From NCBI GenBank assembly GCA_041738285.1, contig JBGSQB010000093.1:1-7031 (forward strand): a DNA stretch of 7,031 nucleotides, given 5' to 3'. Source of the DNA: SZUA-521 sp041738285 (GTDB lineage: Bacteria > Pseudomonadota > Gammaproteobacteria > Pseudomonadales > Azotimanducaceae). The number at the start of each line of letters is the position of its first letter. Positions within the stretch are counted from its first letter, which is position 1. The notes beneath the pieces were generated by a model. It saw only the letters and a list, made by a program, of their open reading frames with translations. It did no database searches and was not told the origin of the DNA. Shown in pieces: positions 1 to 5,941 of this stretch. The position numbers and the translations under genes are program-made.

Positions 1-696
1 GAAGCGCGTCGTGGACCAGCCGCGCTGTTTCGCGAGGCGGGTCAGGCGCCCATCGGGATTGAGCGCGCGCGGCCGGCCAACGATGTCGAGCAGTGGCAGG
101 TCCTCGTGACCATCGCTGTAGAAGAAGCTGCGCGACAGATCGAGCTGTTCCGCCTCTGCAAGGCGCCTCGCCGCGACCGCCTTGCCTTCACCAAAGCAGG
201 CTTCGACCACGCGACCGGTGCACAGTCCATCCTCTACTTCCAGGCGCGTGCACATGACGTGTGCGATCCCCAGATCCCGCGCCACGGGCTCGACCTGATA
301 CGGCGTCGCCGACGACACCACCGCCAGGGTATGGCCGCGCCGGCGATGGGCCGCGATCAGCGCGCGCGCCTCGGGGTAGATGCGCTGGGCCACGCGCTTG
401 TCGAAGACCTGCTGCCCGAACGCCTGATTCTCCGCTTCGGGGCGACCCGCGAGGTCCGCAGCGGCGCGATTGACGAACTCCACAAACTCGATGCGACCCG
501 CGCCGTACTCGATCGCCGAGGCGATGGTATCGAACAGCGAGCCAAGGGCGACGTCACCCGCGAGTGCGCGCTCGACCAGCACGTCCTGGGCCGAGAAGCC
601 TGCAATCAGAGTGCGATCCAGATCGAAGAGCGCCGCGGTCGCTGGCCCCTCGGGGGCCGATTCGATATCTGCGAGCAATTGCGCCAATGTAGTCAT
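1..696 (-). CDS. HAD-IB family hydrolase, N-terminal part (cut by window edge)
   Basis: The 232 visible residues, read leftward from an ATG at 696-694, stay open to the window edge, so the gene is partial. HAD motifs are seen in order: motif I FDLDRTL (D25 nucleophile, D27), motif II VVSSAT (S128/S129), motif III GEGK (K172) and motif IV YSDGHEDLPLL (D195, D199). The spacing fits the phosphoserine-phosphatase-like IB subfamily with a helical cap. The opening (ADIESAPEGP before motif I) and the NPDGRL...RGW stretch after motif IV resemble, from memory, proteins in which this domain precedes a PlsC-type 1-acylglycerol-3-phosphate acyltransferase; that second domain would lie outside the window and is inference. 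Motif I has Arg where most HAD enzymes have Gly (DxDGT). No strong Shine-Dalgarno precedes the ATG. The gene is divergent from gpsA. The substrate is unknown; a stand-alone phosphatase is the alternative. Confidence 0.85.
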   Translation of the reverse strand, partial: MTTLAQLLADIESAPEGPATAALFDLDRTLIAGFSAQDVLVERALAGDVALGSLFDTIASAIEYGAGRIEFVEFVNRAAADLAGRPEAENQAFGQQVFDKRVAQRIYPEARALIAAHRRRGHTLAVVSSATPYQVEPVARDLGIAHVMCTRLEVEDGLCTGRVVEACFGEGKAVAARRLAEAEQLDLSRSFFYSDGHEDLPLLDIVGRPRALNPDGRLTRLAKQRGWSTTRF

Positions 697-759
697 CGCG
701 TGACTGTGGCGGAGTCGCCTTGGCAAAATCAAGCCGTCAACGACAGCGGGGGAGTGACG
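697..759. promoter_or_regulatory. Divergent intergenic region between HAD-IB gene and gpsA
   Basis: These 63 bases must hold or adjoin the start signals of two head-to-head genes. Candidate -35 boxes are TTGGCA at 720-725 on the plus strand (for gpsA) and TTGACG on the minus strand (complement of 735-740, for the HAD gene). Neither has a convincing -10 box at 16-18 bases, so the promoter assignment is weak. No clear operator palindrome was seen. Confidence 0.25.
748..754 (+). promoter_or_regulatory. Ribosome-binding site of gpsA
   Basis: A purine run, GGGGGAG, ends five bases before the ATG at 760. It decides the start: the in-frame GTG at 754 begins inside this run and would have no site of its own, and codons further upstream run antisense through the HAD gene. 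Confidence 0.7.
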
Positions 760-1764
760 ATGGAGCTACGGGTCTCGGTGCTCGGTGGAGGATCCTGGGG
801 TACGACCGTCGCGTCGCTGTTGGCACGCAAGAAGACACCCACGCAGCTGTGGGCGCGCAATCGCGAAACCGTGGATGAAATCAACGCCAACCACACCAAC
901 GCCCGCTATCTGCCGGACGCGCGCCTGTCGCCCCGCCTGACTGCGACCGACGACCTCGACCGCGCGGTCGCCGAAGCCGATGTGCTGGTGGTCGGTGTAC
1001 CCGCCCAGCACTTCCGCGCAACGCTCACAGCAATCGTGCCGCATATCCGGCCCTGGGTGCCCATCATCAGCCTGTCGAAGGGGCTCGAGCAGGGCACGCA
1101 CTTGCGCATGTCGCAGATCATTCTCGAATTGATGCCCGGGCATCCACCGGGCGTACTGACGGGACCCAATCTGGCGCGCGAAATAATGGCCGGCAACGCG
1201 GCCGCCAGTGTGCTGGCAATGGAAGACGAGACGATCGCTGCCACCTTGAAACCTCTGTTCAGCACGGGCCTGTTCCGCGTCTACACCAACACCGATGTGA
1301 TCGGTTGCGAACTCGGCGGCGCGCTGAAGAACGTCATGGCGATCGCCGCCGGCATGGGGGATGGCCTCGGCGCTGGCGACAACACGCGATCCGCGGTCAT
1401 CACCCGCGGCCTGGCCGAACTGACGCGACTCGGTGTTGCCATGGGGGGACGCCCGGAAACATTCGCCGGTCTTGCCGGCATGGGCGATATGGTCGCCACC
1501 TGCACCAGTGCCCAGAGCCGTAATCGCTACGTCGGTGAGCAGCTCGGTCGGGGTCGCACCCTCGATGAAATCATCGCCGAGATGCACATGGTCGCCGAAG
1601 GCGTGAAGAGCGTTGCCGCCGTCGTCGCCCTGGCAGATGCTCATGGCGTGATCATGCCGATCGCCCGCGAGGTGTATCGCATCGTTCATGAGGGCGGCAC
1701 GTCGAAGCAGGCGTTTCGCGGCCTGCTGCGGATCGAGTCGGGGTCGGAGGCGGATCCGGGGTAA
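760..1764 (+). CDS. gpsA: NAD(P)+-dependent glycerol-3-phosphate dehydrogenase
   Basis: This 334-residue cytoplasmic enzyme interconverts dihydroxyacetone phosphate and sn-glycerol 3-phosphate, feeding phospholipid synthesis. Residues 5-15 hold the Rossmann dinucleotide-binding loop (VSVLGGGSWGT, GxGxxG at 9-14). The family signature LSKGLE follows with K107, then TGPNLAREI, and the C-terminal helical domain has GGALKNVMAIAAG, with K190 at the expected catalytic lysine position, then LAGMGDMVATCTS. The length matches the usual 330-340. The frame is open back to 106, but that part is antisense to the HAD gene; the ATG at 760 begins right at the Rossmann fold and has a good ribosome-binding site. 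The last residues (ESGSEADPG) look like an unconserved tail. The gene is convergent with spuC, and its stop lies eight bases before a large palindrome. The usual gammaproteobacterial partners secB and cysE are not adjacent. Confidence 0.97.
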   Translation: MELRVSVLGGGSWGTTVASLLARKKTPTQLWARNRETVDEINANHTNARYLPDARLSPRLTATDDLDRAVAEADVLVVGVPAQHFRATLTAIVPHIRPWVPIISLSKGLEQGTHLRMSQIILELMPGHPPGVLTGPNLAREIMAGNAAASVLAMEDETIAATLKPLFSTGLFRVYTNTDVIGCELGGALKNVMAIAAGMGDGLGAGDNTRSAVITRGLAELTRLGVAMGGRPETFAGLAGMGDMVATCTSAQSRNRYVGEQLGRGRTLDEIIAEMHMVAEGVKSVAAVVALADAHGVIMPIAREVYRIVHEGGTSKQAFRGLLRIESGSEADPG

Positions 1765-1772
1765 GGGAAAGC

Positions 1773-1858
1773 GGAAATTGGGGACAGTTGACCTATTTCG
1801 AAGTTTCAGCAGCTCGACTCGGCGATCCTGCGAAATAGGTCAACTGTCCCCAATTTCC
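1773..1858. repeat. Perfect 28-base inverted repeat, REP/RAYT-like palindrome
   Basis: The left arm 1773-1800 (GGAAATTGGGGACAG, then TTGACCTATTTCG) is the exact reverse complement of the right arm 1831-1858, around a 30-base centre at 1801-1830. An extra CAG/CTG pairing (1807-1809 with 1828-1830) could extend the stem after a 6-base bulge. The element fills nearly the whole gap between the gpsA stop, eight bases to the left, and the spuC stop, two bases to the right. The AATTGGGGACAG core looks to me like dispersed palindromes linked to REP-associated tyrosine (IS200-like) transposases in proteobacteria; that link is from memory and unchecked here. No transposase is present, so any mobility would be in trans. 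Transcribed from either side it would form a very stable hairpin, but neither flank has a T-run, so it is not a textbook intrinsic terminator. It may still end or protect both mRNAs. Confidence 0.9.
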
Positions 1859-1860
1859 CC

Positions 1861-3222
1861 CTATCGCCGCAGTGCAGCCTGCGTATCGTCCAAGGTGCGC
1901 CGCGCCTTTTCGACCAGCTCATCGATCTGCGCCCGGGTGATGACCAGCGGCGGTGAGATGATCAGGGACTCGTTGACGTGGCGCATCACGACGCCGTTGG
2001 CCACAGCAAAGTCACGCGCAAGCTCTCCCGCCTTACCCTTGGGTTGGAACCGCGCCTTCGTGCGTTTGTCGGCAACCAGCTCGATGGCGCCGACCATACC
2101 GCGCGTACGCGCTTCACCGACAATCGGATGATCGGCCAGCGTCTGCCATTGTTTGGCAAGGTAGGGCGCGATGTCGTCGCGCACGCGCTCGACGATCTTC
2201 TCGTCGCGCAGTATTTCGATCGCCTTCACGGCGACAGCGGCGCAGACCGGGTGACCCGAGTAGGTAAAGCCGTGGTAGAACTCACCGCCCTCAGCAAGGC
2301 CCGCCGCGACGCGGTCAGAAACCATCACACCACCGATCGGCAGATACCCTGACGACATGCCCTTGGCCATCGGCATGAGATCCGGTTCGAGTCCGTAGTA
2401 GTCCGATCCGAACCAGGCACCCAAACGACCGAAGCCGCAGATGACCTCATCGACCACCAGCAGAATGCCGTACTTGCGACAGATGCGCTGCACCTCACCC
2501 CAGTACGTGTCCGGGGCAATGATCACCCCGCCCGCACCTTGGACGGGCTCGCCGATGAACGCCGCCACGTTTTCGGGCCCAACGGATTCGATCCGCCGCT
2601 CGAGGTCGCGCGCGCGTTCAATACCGAACTCGGCCTCTGAAAGATTGCCGACATACTCGAAGTAATAGGGCTGTGGAATGTGTTCGATGTCGGGAATTGG
2701 CAGGCCACCCTGACCATGCTGTGCGGCCATACCACCAAGGCTTGCGGCTCCCACCGTGCTGCCGTGATATGCATTCACGCGGCTGATGATGATCTTGCGG
2801 TTGGGTTCGCCCATCACCGACCAGTAGTGGCGCACCATGCGGATGACAGTGTCGTTTGCCTCCGACCCGGAGCCTGTGAAGAACGCGTGATTCAGGTGCG
2901 GTGCGGTGACTTCGGAAAGCAGTTCGGCGAGGCGAATTGCGGGCGGGTGCGTACATTGGAAGAAGCTGTTGTAAAACGGCAACTCGCGCATCTGCGCAGT
3001 CGCAACTTCAACCAGCTCGCCCCGACCGTAGCCGAGATTCATGCACCACAGGCCCGCCATGCCATCGAGGATTTTTCTGCCTTCGGCATCGTAGATGTAC
3101 ACACCCTCGGCGCGGGTGATGATTCGCGTGCCTTTCGCGGCCAGCGTCTTGTAGTCCGAGAAGGGGTGCAGATAGTGAGCGGCATCGGCAGCCTGCCACG
3201 CCTTGGTCGAACGGCTTTGCAT
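1861..3222 (-). CDS. spuC: Class III PLP aminotransferase, probable putrescine-pyruvate aminotransferase
   Basis: This 453-residue fold-type I PLP enzyme probably transfers the amino group of putrescine (or a related di- or polyamine) to pyruvate, giving 4-aminobutyraldehyde and alanine. Diagnostic sites are the phosphate-binding GSGSEAND (117-124), the cofactor-ring aspartate in DEVICGFGR (D258), the Schiff-base lysine in MAKGMSSGY (K287), and the HGFTYSGHP loop (318-325) with T320. ITRAEGVYI, AGLWC and ELPFYN near the N-terminus, and the overall length, match Pseudomonas SpuC as I remember it (about 456 residues), and the ends align without truncation. The start at 3222 has an AGGAAA site six bases upstream. 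It is the second gene of an operon behind puuA, 10 bases away, which supports a polyamine role. Other omega-amino acid or diamine substrates (beta-alanine, 4-aminobutyrate, cadaverine) cannot be excluded from sequence alone. Confidence 0.9.
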   Translation of the reverse strand: MQSRSTKAWQAADAAHYLHPFSDYKTLAAKGTRIITRAEGVYIYDAEGRKILDGMAGLWCMNLGYGRGELVEVATAQMRELPFYNSFFQCTHPPAIRLAELLSEVTAPHLNHAFFTGSGSEANDTVIRMVRHYWSVMGEPNRKIIISRVNAYHGSTVGAASLGGMAAQHGQGGLPIPDIEHIPQPYYFEYVGNLSEAEFGIERARDLERRIESVGPENVAAFIGEPVQGAGGVIIAPDTYWGEVQRICRKYGILLVVDEVICGFGRLGAWFGSDYYGLEPDLMPMAKGMSSGYLPIGGVMVSDRVAAGLAEGGEFYHGFTYSGHPVCAAVAVKAIEILRDEKIVERVRDDIAPYLAKQWQTLADHPIVGEARTRGMVGAIELVADKRTKARFQPKGKAGELARDFAVANGVVMRHVNESLIISPPLVITRAQIDELVEKARRTLDDTQAALRR

Positions 3223-3228
3223 GAGTGC

Positions 3229-3234
3229 TTTCCT
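3229..3234 (-). promoter_or_regulatory. Ribosome-binding site of spuC, overlapping the puuA stop
   Basis: Read on the minus strand, AGGAAA lies six bases before the spuC ATG and shares bases with the puuA TAG stop (3235-3233). Ribosomes finishing puuA would sit on the spuC start site, which suggests translational coupling of the two genes on one transcript. Confidence 0.65.
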
Positions 3235-4567
3235 AAACGTTGAGTAGCAGGTACTCGCGCTCCCAGGGACTGATGACCTCGAAATAGGCTTCGTATTCGA
3301 CCTTCTTGATACCGCAGTACAGCGTCACGAATTCCTCACCGAGGACCTGCCGCATCGCTTTGCTTGCATCGAGCAGATCGAGGGCCTGGTACATGTCGCG
3401 GGCCAGGCCCTCCTTCATCTTGTAGGCGTTGCCGGCCAGCGGCTCGGTCGGCTTGATCGAGTCGATCATGCCCAGATAGCCACAGGCGAGCGAAGCGGCG
3501 ATCGCAAGATACGGGTTCACGTCCGCCCCGGGAATCCGGTTCTCCACGCGGCGGTTCTCGCCGTCGGAACTGGGCACGCGCAGTCCCACGGTGCGGTTGT
3601 CGTAGCCCCACTGCACGTTGATGGGTGCTGCCAGGTAGCGGGTGAAGCGCCGATAGGAGTTGACGTAGGGACCGAACAGCAGCAGCGCCTCGGGCACATA
3701 GCGCTGCAGACCGCCGATGTAGCTGCGGAACAGTTCGCTGTCGGATCCATCATCGACACTGAAGAGGTTCTTGCCGGTCTTGAGGTCGACGATGCTCTGG
3801 TGGATGTGCAGTGCACTGCCCGGTTCACCCTGCATCGGCTTGGCCATGAACGTTGCGTACACACCATGCTTGAATGCCGCTTCGCGCACCACCCGCTTGA
3901 ACAGAAACACCTGGTCGGCGAGTTCCAGCGGAGAGCCATGGAAAAAGTTCACCTCGAGTTGCCCGGCGCCGTCTTCGTGCGACAGCGAGTCGGCATCGAT
4001 CTCCATGATTTCGCAGTAATCGTAGATGCGCTCGATCACCGGGTCGAACTCGTTCACCGCGTCGATGCTGTACGCGCGGCCGGCGGCTTCCTTTCGGCCG
4101 GTGCGTCCGATGGGTGCTTCGAGCGGATAGTCTGGATCCTTGTTCGGCTGCACGAGATAAAACTCGACCTCGGGCGCGACCACGGGCTTCCATCCCCGCG
4201 CCTCGTAGAGCGCAAGAACATGGCGCAAGACATGGCGCGGAGAAAATTCCAGCGGCTTGCCGTTGCCTCTATAGCCATCGGAAATCACGCACGCAGTCGG
4301 CTCATCGGCCCACGGGACGACACGCATCGTGTTGAAGTCCGGTTGCAGGATGAGGTCTGGATCGATGTCGTAGACATCGCCCACCCCTTCGGCGTAGTCA
4401 CCGGTGATGCCCTGAATGAACGTGGATTCCGGAATGCGCAGGTTCTGACGCAGGAACTTGCTTGCAGGCAGAAATTTGCCCCGGGCAACGCCCGCAACGT
4501 CGGGGATCAGTACTTCGACTTCGTCAATTCGGTTTTCAATCAGCCACTTTTCGGCTTCATTAGACAT
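3233..4567 (-). CDS. puuA: Glutamine synthetase-family gamma-glutamylpolyamine (putrescine) synthetase
   Basis: This 444-residue cytoplasmic ligase of the glutamine synthetase fold probably joins glutamate to putrescine or another polyamine using ATP, the first step of the gamma-glutamylated putrescine pathway. The N-terminal beta-grasp region (about 1-105) includes IPDVAGVARGKFLP. The catalytic part shows the metal-site PEVEFYL (E133, E135), SHEDGAGQLEVNF (E198, E205), ALHIHQS (H254, H256), and the NRTVGLRVP and ENRIPGADVNPY substrate and ATP loops (325-352). The TAG stop is 10 bases before spuC. The frame also offers an ATG at 4585, adding six residues (MTRWGC) with no ribosome-binding site; the ATG at 4567 has only a weak GGGG upstream but gives the expected N-terminus. 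The spuC and puuB neighbours argue for a glutamylpolyamine synthetase rather than a true glutamine synthetase. The exact amine (putrescine, spermidine, diaminopropane, ethanolamine) is not readable here. Confidence 0.88.
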   Translation of the reverse strand: MSNEAEKWLIENRIDEVEVLIPDVAGVARGKFLPASKFLRQNLRIPESTFIQGITGDYAEGVGDVYDIDPDLILQPDFNTMRVVPWADEPTACVISDGYRGNGKPLEFSPRHVLRHVLALYEARGWKPVVAPEVEFYLVQPNKDPDYPLEAPIGRTGRKEAAGRAYSIDAVNEFDPVIERIYDYCEIMEIDADSLSHEDGAGQLEVNFFHGSPLELADQVFLFKRVVREAAFKHGVYATFMAKPMQGEPGSALHIHQSIVDLKTGKNLFSVDDGSDSELFRSYIGGLQRYVPEALLLFGPYVNSYRRFTRYLAAPINVQWGYDNRTVGLRVPSSDGENRRVENRIPGADVNPYLAIAASLACGYLGMIDSIKPTEPLAGNAYKMKEGLARDMYQALDLLDASKAMRQVLGEEFVTLYCGIKKVEYEAYFEVISPWEREYLLLNV

Positions 4568-4652
4568 ACAACCCCAGCGGGTCATCGATTGGGTTCGCAG
4601 TCTACCGGGGTTTCGCCTTGACCAAAATGGCCGGCCTCACAACACTGTGGCG
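4568..4652. promoter_or_regulatory. Divergent promoter region for puuA-spuC and puuB
   Basis: These 85 bases separate two head-to-head polyamine transcription units. On the plus strand, TTGACC at 4618-4623 is a good -35 box; 17 bases on, AACACT at 4641-4646 is a poor -10 (three of six consensus bases), which would start transcription at or next to the puuB ATG. On the minus strand TAGACT (complement of 4599-4604) is a possible -10 for puuA with only a weak -35 about 17 bases upstream. An AACCCC/GGGGTT pair (4570-4575 and 4607-4612) is too short to call an operator. A shared local regulator site is plausible but not demonstrated. Confidence 0.4.
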
Positions 4653-5924
4653 ATGAACGACCCGATTTCCTACTACGCCGCGACCGCGAACCCCTGGTCG
4701 CCACGCCCACCGCTGGCCGGCAACGTGCGCGCCGATGTCTGCATCATCGGCGGCGGCTACACCGGCCTTTCTGCGGCTCTTCACCTGCGCAAGGCGGGCT
4801 TCGATGTCGTACTGCTCGAGGCCGAACGGGTCGGTTATGGTGCATCGGGTCGAAACGGTGGGCAGCTGTACGGCGGCATGCGGCGCGATGTCGACTGGCT
4901 CGAGACCAGTCTCGGTGTCGCCACTGCGAAGCAGCTGTGGCGGATTGGCGATGAAGCGCGTGCGCTCGTCAAGGCGCTCATCGATGAGTTCAAGATCGAC
5001 TGTGATCTCACACCCGGCATCGCGATCGCTGCACATCGCGCCCGTTATGTGCCCGAGTATCACGAGTTGGTCGACAAGCTCGAGAATGACTATGGCGTCA
5101 CGGGTCTGCAGAAGCTCGACGCGGACCAGATCACGGCACTGCTCGGCACGCGTGAGTACTTCGGTGGTTACATCGACTGGCAAGCGGCGCATCTGCATCC
5201 GCTGAACCTCGCGCTCGGCATCGCGGCGGCAGCAGACAAGGCCGGTGCAAGGATCTTCGAGGGCACGCGCGCCAACGCATTCACGCAGGGACAACGCGTG
5301 CGCATCACAACCGCTGGCGGCAGTGTCGATGCCGCACACGTCTTGATCGCCACCAACGGCTATCTCGGCAACCTCGCGCCGAAGCTCGCCTCACGCATCA
5401 TGCCGATCAACAACTTCATCGTTGCCACCGCGCCGATGAGCGCGGATCGAGTCTCCGAGTTGAATCCACGCCGCGTGGCAGCAGGTGACTCGCGCTTCGT
5501 CATCAACTACTTCCGAATATCCGCTGATGGACGCATGCTGTTCGGCGGCGGCGAGAATTATCGTCGCGGGTTTCCGGCCGACATCGCCGGCTTCGTTCGA
5601 CCGTATCTGCTCAAGATCTATCCCCAGCTATCCGATCTTGCGATCGACTATGCCTGGGGTGGGGCCCTCGCGATCACGATGAACCGCATGCCGCACTTCG
5701 GGCGCCTCGGCTCGAACATCTACTTCGCCCATGGTTACTCCGGACAAGGCGTCGCTATGGCGCACCTGGCCGGTAAGTTCGTTGCCGACGCGATACGAGG
5801 TCAATCAGAACAGTTCGACGTGCTGTCACGCATACCACCACCACGCTTTCCCGGCGGACGCCTGTTGCGCTGGCCGGGACTGGTGTTGGGGATGACCTAC
5901 TTCGCACTACGCGATCGGTTGTAG
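4653..5924 (+). CDS. puuB: FAD-dependent gamma-glutamylputrescine oxidoreductase
   Basis: This 423-residue flavoprotein of the DAO/GlpO-like amine oxidase family probably oxidises the free amine end of gamma-glutamylputrescine to the aldehyde, releasing ammonia and hydrogen peroxide. It has the N-terminal FAD-binding loop DVCIIGGGYTGLSAALHL (GxGxxG at 33-38), E56 ending the second beta strand for ribose binding, the ASGRNGGQ signature (64-71), and a C-terminal YSGQGVAMAHLAGK FAD contact (362-375). SYYAA.AN at the start and LRDRL at the end match E. coli PuuB (about 426 residues) from memory, so the gene looks complete and the ATG at 4653 is favoured. The frame is open upstream to 4458, but that part is antisense to puuA. 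An in-frame GTG at 4647 is the alternative. No good ribosome-binding site is seen; the candidate promoter implies a leaderless or nearly leaderless message. The gene is divergent from puuA, its expected pathway partner. Confidence 0.88.
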   Translation: MNDPISYYAATANPWSPRPPLAGNVRADVCIIGGGYTGLSAALHLRKAGFDVVLLEAERVGYGASGRNGGQLYGGMRRDVDWLETSLGVATAKQLWRIGDEARALVKALIDEFKIDCDLTPGIAIAAHRARYVPEYHELVDKLENDYGVTGLQKLDADQITALLGTREYFGGYIDWQAAHLHPLNLALGIAAAADKAGARIFEGTRANAFTQGQRVRITTAGGSVDAAHVLIATNGYLGNLAPKLASRIMPINNFIVATAPMSADRVSELNPRRVAAGDSRFVINYFRISADGRMLFGGGENYRRGFPADIAGFVRPYLLKIYPQLSDLAIDYAWGGALAITMNRMPHFGRLGSNIYFAHGYSGQGVAMAHLAGKFVADAIRGQSEQFDVLSRIPPPRFPGGRLLRWPGLVLGMTYFALRDRL

Positions 5925-5935
5925 GTCATTCCCAA
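5886..5935. terminator. 15-bp inverted repeat across the puuB stop, possible bidirectional terminator
   Basis: The arm 5886-5900 (TTGGGGATGACCTAC) pairs with 5921-5935 (GTAGGTCATTCCCAA) over 15 positions, with a single G-T pair at 5891/5930 and a 20-base loop. It includes the last codons and stop of puuB and most of the 17-base gap before the end of the convergent dioxygenase gene. There is no T-run on either side, so an intrinsic terminator is only a possibility; mRNA 3'-end protection is another. Confidence 0.45.
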
Positions 5936-5941
5936 ATACGG

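Noticed and set aside
106..759. Long upstream in-frame extension of gpsA giving a 552-residue protein
   Set aside because: It runs antisense through a clear HAD-IB gene, has no domain of its own, and the Rossmann start plus ribosome-binding site place the gpsA start at 760.
766..1689. 307-residue open frame antisense to gpsA
   Set aside because: Its composition (His, Gly, Asp and Arg rich, no recognisable motif) is that of a GC-rich shadow frame opposite a highly conserved gene.
1773..1858. CRISPR repeat or classical rho-independent terminator
   Set aside because: There is one inverted pair rather than spaced direct repeats, and no T-run follows the stem on either strand.
3233..4567. Housekeeping glutamine synthetase (glnA)
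   Set aside because: The length, the lack of the adenylylation-tyrosine region and the spuC and puuB neighbours fit a gamma-glutamylpolyamine synthetase better.
3800..4621. 273-residue open frame antisense to puuA
   Set aside because: No domain, no ribosome-binding site, and it fully overlaps a well-supported glutamine synthetase-family gene.
4629..4636. GGCCGGCC palindrome in the puuB promoter region as an operator
   Set aside because: An 8-base GC-only palindrome is expected often in GC-rich DNA and is not flanked by further symmetry.
4458..4652. N-terminal extension of puuB into the puuA region
   Set aside because: The added residues are antisense to puuA and the divergent promoter, and the known PuuB N-terminus aligns from the ATG at 4653.
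4602..5339. 245-residue open frame antisense to puuB
   Set aside because: A shadow of the conserved FAD-binding gene with no motif of its own.
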